Positions 48,348-58,850 are shown, numbered from the stretch's first letter. The stretch: DNA of 64,000 nucleotides from Ensifer sp. Root278 (GCF_001429285.1 NZ_LMJJ01000001.1:544689-608688); one strand, 5' to 3'. Translations and numbers: made by a program. Notes: generated by a model from the letters alone, not told the origin.

Positions 48348-49292
48348 TTAACTCATGATGTGGCGAAGGATGTCCTGCTCGGAGCCGTGGGTATCCTTGA
48401 CTCGAACCGTGTATTTCGATCCCGATCGTCCGAATTCGCAGACATAGAGGTCGCGACCATTGGCGTTGACGTCGACGCGAACGTCCTGGGCGTCGTGGAA
48501 GGGAATGACGTCGCCCGCCTGCAGCCGGCTGATCGTTTCGAGCGTCAGGCTTTCGAGCCGGATGCGCGCCTCGATCGTGACGGCAGAGCGGCGAACCTGT
48601 TCTTCGAGCTGCTCGGTCCATTCGGCCTTCGCCTTGCGCTGCTGGCCGCTGCCCTTCGGGAAGACGATGGTGGTCTTCAGGAGCACGCTCTGCGGGACGA
48701 TGACGGAGAAGGTGGACATGACCGGGCCGAAGCCGATCGTCATGTCGATGGCGCCCGCATGGATGTCCTCGATCATGGGATCGGGCTTGGGGCGCGATGC
48801 GCTGTTGAGCGGACGTTCGACGATCGCTTCGAACCCGCCCGGCGCGTTGACAGCGGTGCGCAACACGTCGGCGATCTTTTCGAAAAGCGGCACGGCGACG
48901 TCGATCTCGATCTGGGAGAGCGCACGCGGCTGCGGCTCTTCTATCCCGGCCGGCTCGGCGCCGAGCAGCGCCTCGACGAGAGTGATGATGATCGGGCTGT
49001 CGCAGCCGATCTGGAAATCCGCGCACCAGTTGCGCAAGGACACGTCACTGATCACCACGCCGGTACCTAGGCCGGCGATCAGCTCCCGCCGCAGCCCCGT
49101 CCGGAAACCGGCATAGCCGATCGTGACGTCAAGACCCGTTTCCGCCCGGCAGATGTCGGGCAGGAACTCACTGAAGACCTGGCCGAGTTCGAGTGCCAGC
49201 CGGCCGATCACCCTGTCGTCGCCGAGCGCGCCGGTCATGCGCGCCAGGAGTTTCCGGTCGAATGCGTGAACGTTGGATGTTGCGGAATTCAT
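48348..49292 (-). CDS. fliM: Flagellar motor switch protein FliM
   Basis: 314 residues. The central CheC-like domain and the C-terminal SpoA domain (LRLESLTLETISRLQAGDVIPFHD) are recognisable; the N-terminal LSQxEID-type CheY-binding motif is not obvious at the very start, although LSQIEIDVAVPLFEKIADV occurs internally. CheY2-P is the expected ligand. It lies 4 bp downstream of motA. Confidence 0.9.
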   Translation of the reverse strand: MNSATSNVHAFDRKLLARMTGALGDDRVIGRLALELGQVFSEFLPDICRAETGLDVTIGYAGFRTGLRRELIAGLGTGVVISDVSLRNWCADFQIGCDSPIIITLVEALLGAEPAGIEEPQPRALSQIEIDVAVPLFEKIADVLRTAVNAPGGFEAIVERPLNSASRPKPDPMIEDIHAGAIDMTIGFGPVMSTFSVIVPQSVLLKTTIVFPKGSGQQRKAKAEWTEQLEEQVRRSAVTIEARIRLESLTLETISRLQAGDVIPFHDAQDVRVDVNANGRDLYVCEFGRSGSKYTVRVKDTHGSEQDILRHIMS

Positions 49293-49296
49293 GGGA

Positions 49297-50175
49297 TCAA
49301 GCCGCCTTGCTTTCGCCGCCGCCGCCGGGGTTCATCATTTCCTGCTCGACCGCGTCGATCGACGGACGCTCATAGGCCGAGATGGTCTTGCGGCCGTATT
49401 CGAGAGCGACCTGCGGTACCGAGCCGTTCATGTAGGCAAGCAGCGTTTGCTTGACGATGATGTAGAGGCGGTTCTGCTTCTCGCGCACCGATTTGATGTT
49501 GGCGACCAGCGGCGCGACGATCGAATAGGACAGGAACACGCCAAGCAGCGTGCCGACGAGTGCGGCTGCGATCTTGGCACCGAGAACTTCCGGCGCCTCG
49601 CTGATCGCGCCCATCGCCTTGATGACGCCGAGAACCGCCGCGACGATACCGATCGCCGGGAAGGCGTCGCCCATCGTGTTCAGCGCGTGATAGCACTTCA
49701 TCTTGTCGTGGGTGATGGTCTGGATTTCTTCGTCCATCAGCGCTTCGATCTCGTGCGATCGGGCGTTGCCGATGATGATCAGACGTACGTAATCGCAGAT
49801 GAAGGCGGTCAGTTCCTTGTTCTTCAGAACCGTCGGCGCTGCCTGGAAGATCGAGGATTCTTCCGGGTTGTCGATGTGGCTTTCGATCTCGTTGCGCGAC
49901 TTGGTGCGCAGATCCCGCATCAGCGAATAGAGAACGCCGAGCGTGTCGAGATATTCGCGCTCCTTCGGCACCTTGTGGCGAAAGGCTTCGCCGAGCGCCT
50001 TGCCGGTATCCTTAACCACCTTCATCGAGTTGGCCATGATGAAGCCGCCGATGCCGGCGCCGCCGATGATCAGCAGTTCGAAAGGCTGGTTGAGGACCTC
50101 CATGTGGCCGCCCATGGCCAGATAGCCGCCGAGAATACAGCCGAACGTCACAAGAAGCCCGATGATGATGTTCAT
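49297..50175 (-). CDS. motA: Flagellar stator protein MotA
   Basis: 292 residues. Four membrane helices are recognisable (N-terminal [21 protein letters not shown]; two near residues 165-215), with a cytosolic loop containing the conserved MxxxGLLGTVxGM-type region ([17 protein letters not shown]). It conducts the ion flow that drives rotation together with MotB, which is not in the window. It is the first gene of the minus-strand motA-fliM-fliN-fliG unit and diverges from the gene at 50360. Confidence 0.95.
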   Translation of the reverse strand: MNIIIGLLVTFGCILGGYLAMGGHMEVLNQPFELLIIGGAGIGGFIMANSMKVVKDTGKALGEAFRHKVPKEREYLDTLGVLYSLMRDLRTKSRNEIESHIDNPEESSIFQAAPTVLKNKELTAFICDYVRLIIIGNARSHEIEALMDEEIQTITHDKMKCYHALNTMGDAFPAIGIVAAVLGVIKAMGAISEAPEVLGAKIAAALVGTLLGVFLSYSIVAPLVANIKSVREKQNRLYIIVKQTLLAYMNGSVPQVALEYGRKTISAYERPSIDAVEQEMMNPGGGGESKAA

Positions 50176-50359
50176 TTTCGATACCTGTCGCGATCCTATT
50201 TTCCGCTAACGGGATACGGTTTCATCCTTGCGTGAGGCTGGCCGGCGCGGGCGATGGGGGTCATTCATCGGAACAGGTTCGCGCAAGGCTATCCGGTCAG
50301 GATTTGTCAAGGCAGGGCGCATGCTCTGTCTGTGTCATTCCGGCAGGGGCGAACCGATC

Positions 50360-51139
50360 GTGACCACGACCTACACGAGCTACAAGCTGATAACGGCCGA
50401 CTTGACGAAGTCGCTGGCCCGCGTTGCCGAGCAGCCGGATGTGGCGCGCGAGACGGAGTACTACCTGTCGAAGATCGGCGACGTCAAAACGATCGACGAT
50501 TTCTTTGCCGATACCAGGCTCTACAACTACGCGATGAAGGCTCACGGTCTCGAAGACATGGCCTATGCCAAGGCTTTCATGCGCAAGGTGCTGACCGAAG
50601 GCATCGACAAGGACGACGCCTTTGCCAACAAGCTGACCGACAACCGCTACAAGCAGCTCGTCGAATCGCTGAACTTCGCCGCCCACGGCGCGGCCGCCAC
50701 ATCCTTCGACCGTGCCCAGAAGGGCGTCGCCGACAAATATGCTCGCCAGACGCTGGAGCAGAACGCCGGTGAGGAAAATGCCGGCGTGCGGCTTGCCCTC
50801 TATTTTTCGCGCATGGCGCCGACGATCAGCAGTGGCTACGCCATCATCGCCGACGAGGCGCTCGCCCAGGTGGTGCGCACCGCGTTGCAATTGCCCGACG
50901 AATTCGCGGCAACCAATGTCGATCGTCAGGCCGAGGCCTATGAAGCGGCGATCGATTTCAAGGATTTCCAGAACCCGGGCAAGGTGACCGAGTTTCTCGA
51001 CCGGTTCACGGCGCTCTGGGAAACCAAAAATTCAACGGACGGTTATGATCCGCTCGCAGTCTTCGGCTCTTCGAGCGGCTACGGCATTTCTTCCGATCTT
51101 CTCCTGTCCATCAACAGCCTGAAACTCGGGGGAAATTGA
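50360..51139 (+). CDS. DUF1217 domain protein of the flagellar operon
   Basis: 259 residues from the GTG at 50360, which has AGGGG about 10 bp upstream. The frame is open further upstream (to 50228), but that part is not protein-like. The pattern (YKLITADLTKSLARVAEQPDVARETEYYLSKIGDVKTIDDFF, ALYFSRMAP) matches the alphaproteobacterial DUF1217 family. It is the first gene of the flgF-fliI operon. A flagellar role is inferred from position. Confidence 0.75.
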   Translation: MTTTYTSYKLITADLTKSLARVAEQPDVARETEYYLSKIGDVKTIDDFFADTRLYNYAMKAHGLEDMAYAKAFMRKVLTEGIDKDDAFANKLTDNRYKQLVESLNFAAHGAAATSFDRAQKGVADKYARQTLEQNAGEENAGVRLALYFSRMAPTISSGYAIIADEALAQVVRTALQLPDEFAATNVDRQAEAYEAAIDFKDFQNPGKVTEFLDRFTALWETKNSTDGYDPLAVFGSSSGYGISSDLLLSINSLKLGGN

Positions 51140-51141
51140 AC

Positions 51142-51867
51142 GTGCAAACCGGTCTTTACGTCGCGATTTCGTCGCAGATGGCGCTCGAGAAGCGCCTCAA
51201 CACACTTGCCGACAATATCGCGAACTCCGGCACCGTCGGTTTCCGTGGCACCGAGGTGAAGTTCAATCAGATGCTCGGCGACACCAAGCCGACCAAGGTT
51301 GCCTATGTCAGCAAGGGCGAGGAATTCCTGAACACCAACAACGGCTCGCTGTCGCGCACGGGCTCGGCTCTCGACTTTGCGATCAAGGGCGATGCCTGGT
51401 TCCAGATCGAGACGCCATCCGGCCCGGCGCTGACGCGCGACGGGCGTTTCACGCTCACCGATACCGGCGAACTCGTCACTATCCGTGGCTATCCAGTGCT
51501 CGACGCCGGCGGAGCGCCGATCCAGCTCAACGGCAGCGGCGGCGAGATCACCGTCGGCGCCGATGGTGCGATCCATCAGAACGGCGTGGCTGTCGCCTCG
51601 CTCGGTCTCTATGAGGCAGATTTCAGCAAGGGTTTCATGCGCCTCGACAACAGTGCTGTTCAGCCGACGGCACAGGCCGAGCCGGTGGTCGATCGCTTCG
51701 ATGTCGGCGTGATGCAGGGCTTCGTCGAGGAATCCAACGTCAATGCCATCCAGGAAATGTCGCAGCTGATCATGGTCACGCGCGCCTTCGACAACATCAC
51801 TGGCCTGTTGCGTGACAGCGAGGGATCGCTCGAAGAAGCGGTCAAGACGCTCGGCGGCAGTCGCTAA
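51142..51867 (+). CDS. flgF: Flagellar proximal-rod protein FlgF
   Basis: 241 residues from the GTG at 51142, chosen because GGGGGA lies 8 bp upstream; a TTG at 51136 also fits the frame. N-terminal rod signature (QMALEKRLNTLADNIANSGTVGFRG) and C-terminal NVNAIQEMSQLIMVTRAFDNI are typical of rod/hook proteins. It forms the proximal rod between MS and P rings. It starts right after the DUF1217 gene. Confidence 0.92.
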   Translation: MQTGLYVAISSQMALEKRLNTLADNIANSGTVGFRGTEVKFNQMLGDTKPTKVAYVSKGEEFLNTNNGSLSRTGSALDFAIKGDAWFQIETPSGPALTRDGRFTLTDTGELVTIRGYPVLDAGGAPIQLNGSGGEITVGADGAIHQNGVAVASLGLYEADFSKGFMRLDNSAVQPTAQAEPVVDRFDVGVMQGFVEESNVNAIQEMSQLIMVTRAFDNITGLLRDSEGSLEEAVKTLGGSR

Positions 51868-51885
51868 TTTCTGACGGGTACCGGC

Positions 51886-53277
51886 ATGCAACGCGAAGGC
51901 CTGAAGACAAGCGCGGGATCGACATCTCTGGCAGCACTTACCGGTTTGGTCGAGCGCTATGCAAAGCCCGAATTTTCGATCGCTCCGGGCGGACACGTGC
52001 AGACGATTTCGCCCGGTCACTACACGGTGACCGGTCTGTCGCGGCATGTGCGGCTCGGTGATTTCGTCGCCCACAAGAGTGTCACGGGAACGCATCTCGG
52101 CGAGGTGGTGCGGGTCGAACCGGAGCGGGTGGTCGTCTGCCCGATCGAACCCGGCGATCCGATTGGCATCCATGACACCGTGATCCGCAAAGGTGCCTTC
52201 CGCGTGGCTCCGACCGATCAATGGTGCGGCCGTGCCATCAATGCGCTCGGCGAGCCGATCGATGGTCTCGGGCCGCTGCTACAGGGCGATGTGCGCCGCT
52301 CGATCTCCAACACCGCGCCGCCGTCGATGAGCCGCAAGCGGGTCGAGAAGGGCTTTCTCACCGGGGTGCGGGCGATCGACATCTTTTCGCCCCTCTGCCT
52401 CGGCCAGCGTCTCGGCATCTTCGCCGGCTCCGGCGTCGGCAAGTCGACGCTGCTCTCCATGCTGGCGCGCGCAGACGCCTTCGACAAGGTGGTGATCGCG
52501 CTCGTCGGTGAGCGCGGCCGCGAAGTGCGCGAATTCATCGAGGATACGCTTGGCGACAATCTCGCAAAGTCGGTCGCGGTAGTGGCAACCAGCGACGAAA
52601 GCCCGATGCTGCGCAAGATGGCGCCATTGACCGCCGTCACCATCGCCGAGCACTATCGCGACAATGGCGACAACGTGCTGCTGATCGTCGACAGCGTCAC
52701 CCGTTTCGCACACGCGATCCGCGAAGTGGCGACGGCTTCCGGCGAGCCGCCGATCGCGCGCGGTTACCCGGCCTCCGTTTTCACAGAACTGCCGCGTCTG
52801 CTCGAGCGTGCCGGACCCGGCACCGAAGGCTCGGGCACGATCACGGCGATCATCTCCATTCTCGTCGACGGTGACAACCATAACGACCCGGTCGCCGACT
52901 CCACGCGCGGCATCCTCGATGGCCACATCGTGCTCGAACGCAGCCTTGCGGAAGAGGGACGTTATCCGCCGATCAATCCGCTCGCCTCCATCTCGCGCCT
53001 GGCGCGCAAGGCTTGGACTCCCGACCAGGAAAAGCTGGTGTCGCGGTTGAAGGCGCTGATCCACCGCTTCGAGGAAACCCGCGATCTTCGCCTGATCGGC
53101 GGCTACCGCCCCGGTGGCGATCCCGACCTCGACATGGCGATCAAGCAGGTGCCGGTTATCTACGACGTGCTGACGCAGACCGCCGGTGAGCGCCCGGCGC
53201 AGGACGCCTTTGCCGATCTCGCCAATGCATTGAAGGCGGCGGCGATGGGCAATCAACCGGGCGCGAGAGCGAGGTGA
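51886..53277 (+). CDS. fliI: Flagellar export ATPase FliI
   Basis: 463 residues, F1-ATPase beta-like. Walker A is GSGVGKST (181-188), Walker B VLLIVDSVTRFAHA, plus the family's PARGYPASVF-type loop (PIARGYPASVF). It powers type III export of axial proteins. The stop overlaps the next gene (TGATG). Confidence 0.96.
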   Translation: MQREGLKTSAGSTSLAALTGLVERYAKPEFSIAPGGHVQTISPGHYTVTGLSRHVRLGDFVAHKSVTGTHLGEVVRVEPERVVVCPIEPGDPIGIHDTVIRKGAFRVAPTDQWCGRAINALGEPIDGLGPLLQGDVRRSISNTAPPSMSRKRVEKGFLTGVRAIDIFSPLCLGQRLGIFAGSGVGKSTLLSMLARADAFDKVVIALVGERGREVREFIEDTLGDNLAKSVAVVATSDESPMLRKMAPLTAVTIAEHYRDNGDNVLLIVDSVTRFAHAIREVATASGEPPIARGYPASVFTELPRLLERAGPGTEGSGTITAIISILVDGDNHNDPVADSTRGILDGHIVLERSLAEEGRYPPINPLASISRLARKAWTPDQEKLVSRLKALIHRFEETRDLRLIGGYRPGGDPDLDMAIKQVPVIYDVLTQTAGERPAQDAFADLANALKAAAMGNQPGARAR

Positions 53278-53834
53278 TGGCGGTGACCGATTACGATGCG
53301 GACGAAATGGTTCATCAGCGCAAGCGAAGCAGCCGCATGCCTATGACCGACAAGTTCCTGGCCGCGACCGGCGTAGCACTTGCCGCGTTTGCGACTTTCT
53401 TTCCCTGGTACGCCTTCTTCCATCAGGACAAGTTCACCATGCCGCCGCTCTGGCAGGGTTCCACCCGCGATCTGCCGGAGCGCGCCGCCCGCAACGTCGC
53501 CTCGGTTTCGCCGCTGGCGATGCCCGACGCGGACGGCGAGACCATGGCTGCAATCGACCAGCTGACGACGGCAACCGTGCCCGGCATCGCCGGCGGTCCG
53601 GGTCCCGAAGGGTCGGCTGCGGAAGAGGGGCTGTCACAGCCCTTTCCGGGAAAGTCCGGCTTCAAGCTGATGCATGTCGCCAATGGCCGGGCGCTGATCG
53701 AGGATGCGAGCGGCATGTATATCGTGCGCATCGGCTCCGTCCTGCCTGACAACACCCGGCTTGCCACGCTCGAGCAGCGCGACGGCCACTGGGTGATGGT
53801 CACCTCGTCAGGCGAAGTCTACCAGGCCAACTGA
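53277..53834 (+). CDS. Hypothetical flagellar-operon protein with one membrane span
   Basis: 185 residues. The N-terminal ~35 residues are basic, followed by one hydrophobic segment (FLAATGVALAAFATFFPWYAFF) that anchors the rest, a Pro/Gly-rich linker and a C-terminal ~60-residue beta domain (GFKLMHVANGRALIEDASGMYIVRIGSVL... WVMVTSSGEVYQ). Its ATG overlaps the fliI stop by one base, so translation is coupled. Function unknown; other rhizobial flagellar operons have a gene here. Confidence 0.7.
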   Translation: MAVTDYDADEMVHQRKRSSRMPMTDKFLAATGVALAAFATFFPWYAFFHQDKFTMPPLWQGSTRDLPERAARNVASVSPLAMPDADGETMAAIDQLTTATVPGIAGGPGPEGSAAEEGLSQPFPGKSGFKLMHVANGRALIEDASGMYIVRIGSVLPDNTRLATLEQRDGHWVMVTSSGEVYQAN

Positions 53835-54000
53835 TTTAGCAGCCCATCGTCAGAGTTGATGGTCGCGTATCTCTTCGGATGCGCGGCGCGCTGCTGTTCG
53901 CCCGCAGCGGAATGCAAGCGTCCGGACCGCGGCTACCTCCGACGAAAGTCCCACGCAAGATTACCGGCCTAGGTTCGCATCACCAAGCATGGAGCTTTTG

Positions 54001-54381
54001 ATGCAACCGATTCAGCTTTTCGAACTCGCGTCCCGGCAGGCCCAGTGGCTGACTGTTCGCCAGAACGTGGTGGCCGGCAACATCGCCAATGCGAACACGC
54101 CGCATTACAAGGCGAAGGACGTCAAGCCGTTCGAAAGCGTGCTGCAGGATACCGGCATGCAGATGGCCGCGACCCACAAGGCGCATTTTACCGAGGGCCT
54201 CGAGGCCTCGCAGGTGGCCGAAGTCGGCATGGTCGACGGTGTGCAGATCCAGCAGTCCGGCAACAGCGTCGCGATCGAGCAGGAAATGATGAAGACCGGC
54301 GAGATCAAGCGCGACTACGAGCTCAGCGCCGGGCTTGTGAAGGCGTTTCACCGCATGATGCTGATGACGGTACGGAAGTAA
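54001..54381 (+). CDS. flgB: Flagellar rod protein FlgB
   Basis: 126 residues from the ATG at 54001, where GGAG at 53991-53994 is well placed; an ATG at 53989 is in frame too. Rod signature [26 protein letters not shown] is at the N terminus. FlgB is the most cell-proximal rod subunit. It opens the flgBC-fliE group after a 166-bp gap and is followed by flgC 5 bp later. Confidence 0.93.
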   Translation: MQPIQLFELASRQAQWLTVRQNVVAGNIANANTPHYKAKDVKPFESVLQDTGMQMAATHKAHFTEGLEASQVAEVGMVDGVQIQQSGNSVAIEQEMMKTGEIKRDYELSAGLVKAFHRMMLMTVRK

Positions 54382-54386
54382 GAACC

Positions 54387-54806
54387 ATGGATCCATTGAC
54401 CTCAGCCCTCAAGGTATCGGCCTCCGGCCTCCAGGCGGAATCGACCCGTCTGCGTATCGTCTCCGAAAACATCGCCAACGCCCGCTCGACCGGCGACACG
54501 CCGGGTTCGGAACCCTACCGCCGCAAGACCATCAGCTTTGCCGCCGAAGTCGACCGGGCAAGCGGCGCCTCGCTTGTCGAGATCGAACGGCAGGGCACGG
54601 ATGATTCGGACTACAACATCGAGTTCGATCCGGGCAATCCGGCGGCCGACGAGAAGGGCATGGTCAAGATGCCGAACGTGAACATCCTGGTTGAGATGGC
54701 CGACATGCGCGAAGCCAACCGCGCTTACGAGGCCAACCTCCAGACCATCAAGCAGTCCCGCGATCTGATTTCCCAGACAATCGACCTGTTGAGAGCCTCG
54801 CAATAA
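54387..54806 (+). CDS. flgC: Flagellar rod protein FlgC
   Basis: 139 residues. N-terminal rod motif [35 protein letters not shown] and C-terminal [34 protein letters not shown] define FlgC. The ATG at 54387 follows flgB directly; the longer open frame upstream overlaps flgB and is not used. Its TAA overlaps the fliE ATG by one base. Confidence 0.95.
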   Translation: MDPLTSALKVSASGLQAESTRLRIVSENIANARSTGDTPGSEPYRRKTISFAAEVDRASGASLVEIERQGTDDSDYNIEFDPGNPAADEKGMVKMPNVNILVEMADMREANRAYEANLQTIKQSRDLISQTIDLLRASQ

Positions 54807-55147
54807 TGATCGATGCAGTCAAATCCCTCGGCGCGTTCTCGGTCACCAAAGAGACCGACGGTACCCGTTCCACATCCTCCTCGTCGTCGATCTTCGGTAT
54901 GCCGGCCGCCACGCCGGGCGTGCCGCAGGGGCAAAGCTTCGCCTCGGTCCTCGGGGATATGGCGACCGACACAATCAACGCGATGAAAAAGGCCGAGGGC
55001 GCATCGCTCGACGGCATCCGCGGTCAGGCAAACACCCGTGAAGTTGTCGATGCTGTCATGAACGCCGAACAGTCGCTCCAGACAGCACTCGCCATCCGCG
55101 ACAAGGTGGTCACCGCCTACCTCGAAATCGCGCGCATGCAGATCTGA
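54806..55147 (+). CDS. fliE: Flagellar hook-basal body protein FliE
   Basis: 113 residues, normal length. It connects MS ring to rod. C-terminal part [36 protein letters not shown] is the FliE signature. The start overlaps the flgC stop (TAATG), so translation is likely coupled; flgG follows 11 bp later. Confidence 0.94.
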   Translation: MIDAVKSLGAFSVTKETDGTRSTSSSSSIFGMPAATPGVPQGQSFASVLGDMATDTINAMKKAEGASLDGIRGQANTREVVDAVMNAEQSLQTALAIRDKVVTAYLEIARMQI

Positions 55148-55158
55148 AGGAACGAGAC

Positions 55159-55947
55159 ATGAAGGCCCTTTCCATTGCCGCAACCGGCATGAACGCCCAG
55201 CAGCTGAACCTCGAAGTGATCGCGAACAACATCGCGAACATCAACACGACCGGTTACAAGCGCGCCCGCGCAGAATTCTCCGATTTGCTTTATCAGACCG
55301 AGCGCGCCCAGGGCGTGCCGAACCGCTCCAACCAGGCCATCGTACCGGAAGGCGCGATCATCGGCCTCGGCGTCCAGACGGCTGCCGTGCGCAACCTGCA
55401 TATCCAGGGCAGCATGGTCAACACTGGTAACGACTATGACCTGGCGCTGATGGGCCGCGGCTGGTTCCAGGTCGAGACGCCAGATGGCGAGACGGTTTAT
55501 ACGCGCTCCGGCGCCTTCAACAAGAATGCCCAGGGCCAGCTCGTGACCATCGACGGTTACACGGTCGTCCCCGGCATCACGGTTCCGCAGGATGCGACGG
55601 AAATCGCCTTCACCAGCTCCGGCCAGGTGATGGTGCGCATCGGCAACGATCCCGCGATGCAGGAAATCGGTCAGCTGACGATCGCCAACTTCGTCAACGA
55701 GGCCGGTCTCGAGCCGCAGGGTGACAACCTCTTCAAGCAGACCCCAGCTTCCGGCGACGCGATCGTCGGCACGCCGGCGGACCCGGGCTTCGCGCAGATC
55801 AAGCAGAAGTATCTCGAGGCGTCCAACGTCGATCCGGTGAAGGAAATCACCGACCTGATCTCGGCCCAGCGCGCCTACGAGATGAACTCCAAGATCATCC
55901 AGGCGGCCGATGAAATGGCGGCCACGGTGAGCAAGAACCTCAGGTAA
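55159..55947 (+). CDS. flgG: Flagellar distal-rod protein FlgG
   Basis: 262 residues. N-terminal [38 protein letters not shown] and C-terminal [36 protein letters not shown] are diagnostic; FlgG forms the distal rod. GAAGGAACG precedes the ATG. flgA follows after 17 bp. Confidence 0.96.
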   Translation: MKALSIAATGMNAQQLNLEVIANNIANINTTGYKRARAEFSDLLYQTERAQGVPNRSNQAIVPEGAIIGLGVQTAAVRNLHIQGSMVNTGNDYDLALMGRGWFQVETPDGETVYTRSGAFNKNAQGQLVTIDGYTVVPGITVPQDATEIAFTSSGQVMVRIGNDPAMQEIGQLTIANFVNEAGLEPQGDNLFKQTPASGDAIVGTPADPGFAQIKQKYLEASNVDPVKEITDLISAQRAYEMNSKIIQAADEMAATVSKNLR

Positions 55948-55964
55948 CGAAAGAGGGGGCAAAC

Positions 55965-56477
55965 ATGATGTTTCGCCGATCCGCAGACATCAAGGTATCG
56001 AAGGGCGACAGCGCATCCAAGGCGCTTCGTCTGGCGGCTGGCGCCTTGCTTGCCGCCACTTTCCTGTTGCCTTCGGCGAGCCTCGCGGAGCGGCCAACCG
56101 CGGTGATCCCGACCCGGACGATCTATCCGGGCGAAACGATCGACCGCAGCCGCGTCGAGGTTGTCGACGTTACCAACCCCGATCTCGCGGACGGCTACAT
56201 CAGGACCCTCAACGAAATCGATGGCAAGGTCACCAAGCGCACGCTTCTGCCCGGTCGGGTGATCCTCGCAAACGCACTGCGCGAGCAGTATGCCGTCGAG
56301 CGCGGCTCCACCGTGCGCCTCGTCTTCAGCAATGGCGGCCTGACTATCAGCGCCGCCGGATCACCGCTCCAGGATGCCGCCGTCGGCGAACTGATCCGGG
56401 CGCGCAACATCGATACCGGCATCATCGTTTCCGGAACGGTAATGGCCGACGGCACTGTCCATGTGGTGGCGAAATGA
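55965..56477 (+). CDS. flgA: P-ring assembly chaperone FlgA
   Basis: 170 residues. A hydrophobic export segment near residues 22-41 is followed by an SAF domain (RTIYPGETIDRSRVEVVDV, GKVTKRTLLPGRVILANALRE). FlgA helps FlgI assemble into the P ring in the periplasm. GGGGG lies just before the start; two ATGs occur in tandem. It overlaps flgI by 4 bp. Confidence 0.92.
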   Translation: MMFRRSADIKVSKGDSASKALRLAAGALLAATFLLPSASLAERPTAVIPTRTIYPGETIDRSRVEVVDVTNPDLADGYIRTLNEIDGKVTKRTLLPGRVILANALREQYAVERGSTVRLVFSNGGLTISAAGSPLQDAAVGELIRARNIDTGIIVSGTVMADGTVHVVAK

Positions 56478-57589
56478 AAATGCTTGCCTGCAAATGGTTC
56501 CTGACGCTGGCCGTCGCGATCTCGACGGCGCTGACGCCGGCTTTCGGCGCGTCCAGGATCAAGGACGTCGCCTCGCTCCAGGCGGGACGCGACAACCAGC
56601 TCATCGGCTATGGCCTCGTCGTCGGCCTTCAGGGAACCGGCGACAGCCTGCGTGCCTCGCCGTTCACCGACCAGTCGATCCGCGCGATGCTGCAGAATCT
56701 CGGCATCTCCACCCAGGGCGGCGATTCCCGCACGCGCAACGTTGCGGCCGTTCTGGTGACGGCGACGCTGCCGCCGTTCGCAAGCCCCGGCAGCCGCGTC
56801 GATGTGACCGTAGGGTCGCTCGGCGATTCCACCTCGCTTCGCGGCGGCACCCTGGTGATGACCTCGCTCTCCGGCGCGGACGGCCAGATCTATGCAGTCG
56901 CGCAAGGGTCCGTCGTCGTGACGGGCTTTGCCGCGCAGGGCGATGCGGCAACCCTCAACCAGGGTGTGACGACGGCCGGGCGCGTGCCCAATGGCGCAAT
57001 CATCGAGCGCGAGCTGCCGTCCAAGTTCAAGGACGGCTTCAACCTCGTTCTGCAACTGCGCAACCCGGACTTCTCGACGGCTGTCGGCATGGCTGCGGCG
57101 ATCAACAAATATGCCGCCCAGCAATATGGCGGTCGCATTGCCGAGGCACGCGATTCCCAATCCGTGCTCGTCGAAAAGCCGAAGATGGCCGATCTCGCTC
57201 GGCTGATGGCCGATATCGAAAACATCGTGATCGAGACGGACGTCCCGGCCCGCGTCGTCATCAACGAACGCACCGGCACGATCGTGATTGGCCAGGACGT
57301 TCGCATCAACGAGGTGGCGGTGAGCTACGGCACCCTGACCGTCGAGGTCAGCGAGACGCCGACGGTGGTTCAGCCGCTGCCATTCTCGCGTGGACGAACG
57401 GAGGTGGAACCGAACACCACCATCAACGCGCAGTCCGATGGCGGCACGGTGGCGATCCTCAACGGATCGAGCCTTCGCTCGCTCGTCGCCGGCCTTAACA
57501 ACATCGGTGTCAAGCCGGACGGCATCATCGCCATCCTGCAAAGCATCAAAACGGCCGGGGCCCTTCAAGCGGAGCTAGTGCTGCAATGA
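56474..57589 (+). CDS. flgI: Flagellar P-ring protein FlgI
   Basis: 371 residues with a signal peptide (ends TPAFG|AS). Strong signature: RIKDVASLQAGRDNQLIGYGLVVGLQGTGDSLR and VVINERTGTIVIGQDVRI. It forms the periplasmic P ring around the rod. Overlaps of 4 bp on both sides with flgA and motE indicate a tightly coupled operon. Confidence 0.97.
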   Translation: MKMLACKWFLTLAVAISTALTPAFGASRIKDVASLQAGRDNQLIGYGLVVGLQGTGDSLRASPFTDQSIRAMLQNLGISTQGGDSRTRNVAAVLVTATLPPFASPGSRVDVTVGSLGDSTSLRGGTLVMTSLSGADGQIYAVAQGSVVVTGFAAQGDAATLNQGVTTAGRVPNGAIIERELPSKFKDGFNLVLQLRNPDFSTAVGMAAAINKYAAQQYGGRIAEARDSQSVLVEKPKMADLARLMADIENIVIETDVPARVVINERTGTIVIGQDVRINEVAVSYGTLTVEVSETPTVVQPLPFSRGRTEVEPNTTINAQSDGGTVAILNGSSLRSLVAGLNNIGVKPDGIIAILQSIKTAGALQAELVLQ

Positions 57590-58125
57590 CGGCGAACATG
57601 AACCCATCTTTCGGCAAGGTCCGCAATCTGTTGCTTGTCGGCGCGGCCGCCGCTTCGATGCTGACGATGCCCGGCGCCTTCGCCCAGGACGTTACCGCGC
57701 CTCCGGCAACCGACGCGACGCAGAATGAGATCCAACAGTTCTGCACGAATATTGCCGACGCCGCCCGCGACCAGCGCTACGTGCTGCAGCGCAAGGACCT
57801 CGAGACCTTGCAGGCAAGCATCGATGAACGCATCGCCACGCTGGAGAAGCGACGCGACGAATACGAGGACTGGCTGAAACGCCGCAACGACTTTTTGAAA
57901 CAGGCCCAGCTCGGTCTTGTCGACATCTACAAGACGATGAAGCCGGATGCGGCTGCCGGCAAGCTGGAAATGGTCAATCCGGAGATCGCCGCTGCGATCG
58001 TCATGCAGCTGCCGCCGCGACAGTCGTCTCTGATCCTCAGCGAAATGACGGACGAAAGGGCGGCGATCCTTACCAATATCATCTCGAGCGCCAGCGACCC
58101 GAACACCTCGAAGGAACCATCATGA
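57586..58125 (+). CDS. motE: MotE, motility chaperone
   Basis: 179 residues. A signal peptide (ending MPGAFA|QDV) precedes a helical domain with a probable coiled coil (QRKDLETLQASIDERIATLEKRRDEYEDW) and a MgtE-N-like segment (AAIVMQLPPRQSSLILSEM). Matches MotE of S. meliloti, a periplasmic chaperone for MotC, and lies in the same place between flgI and flgH. MotC is outside the window. Confidence 0.88.
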   Translation: MTANMNPSFGKVRNLLLVGAAAASMLTMPGAFAQDVTAPPATDATQNEIQQFCTNIADAARDQRYVLQRKDLETLQASIDERIATLEKRRDEYEDWLKRRNDFLKQAQLGLVDIYKTMKPDAAAGKLEMVNPEIAAAIVMQLPPRQSSLILSEMTDERAAILTNIISSASDPNTSKEPS

Positions 58126-58832
58126 AAATGCGTCTAACGGCCGTGCTGACGGCGGGTCTCCTTGCCGGGTGTCAGAACCAGGCGTTCAACGAGATTGGTC
58201 GGGCGCCTTCGATGAGCCCGATCGGCAGCGGTCTGCAATATTCCCAGACGCCGCAGCTTGCCATGTATCCGAAGCAGCCGCGCCAGGTGGTAAGTGGCTA
58301 CTCGCTCTGGAACGACCAGCAGGCCGCCCTGTTCAAGGACGCGCGCGCGATCAATGTCGGCGACATCCTGACGGTCGATATCAAGATCAACGAAGGCGCC
58401 ACCTTCGACAACAAGACGGATCGCAGCCGCAAGAACAGCAGTGGCTTCAACGTCGGTGCCAACGGCAAGTCGGAGGCCAGCGATTTCGGCTGGGAGGGCG
58501 ACCTGAAATATGGGTCGAATACCAAGACCGAGGGCGACGGCACGACCGAGCGTTCGGAAAAGCTGAGGGTGCTCGTCGCCGCAGTCGTGACCGGAGTTCT
58601 CGAAAACGGCAACCTCTTGATCAGCGGTTCGCAGGAAGTGCGCGTCAATCACGAACTGCGCATCCTCAACGTTGCCGGCATCGTGCGGCCGCGGGATGTC
58701 GATGCCGAGAACGTCATCAACTACGACCGCATCGCCGAGGCACGCATCTCCTATGGCGGCCGCGGTCGCTTGACCGAGGTGCAGCAGCCGCCCTACGGCC
58801 AGCAGTTCATGGACCTATTTTCGCCGATCTGA
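58122..58832 (+). CDS. flgH: Flagellar L-ring protein FlgH
   Basis: 236 residues, outer-membrane lipoprotein. Lipobox L14-A15-G16-C17 is clear. Conserved parts include SLWNDQQAALFKDARAINVGDILTVDI and GNLLISGSQEVRVNHELRILNVAGIVRPRDV. It forms the L ring. It overlaps motE by 4 bp. Confidence 0.96.
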   Translation: MKMRLTAVLTAGLLAGCQNQAFNEIGRAPSMSPIGSGLQYSQTPQLAMYPKQPRQVVSGYSLWNDQQAALFKDARAINVGDILTVDIKINEGATFDNKTDRSRKNSSGFNVGANGKSEASDFGWEGDLKYGSNTKTEGDGTTERSEKLRVLVAAVVTGVLENGNLLISGSQEVRVNHELRILNVAGIVRPRDVDAENVINYDRIAEARISYGGRGRLTEVQQPPYGQQFMDLFSPI

Positions 58833-58850
58833 TCGGCAGGGAACGGCAAG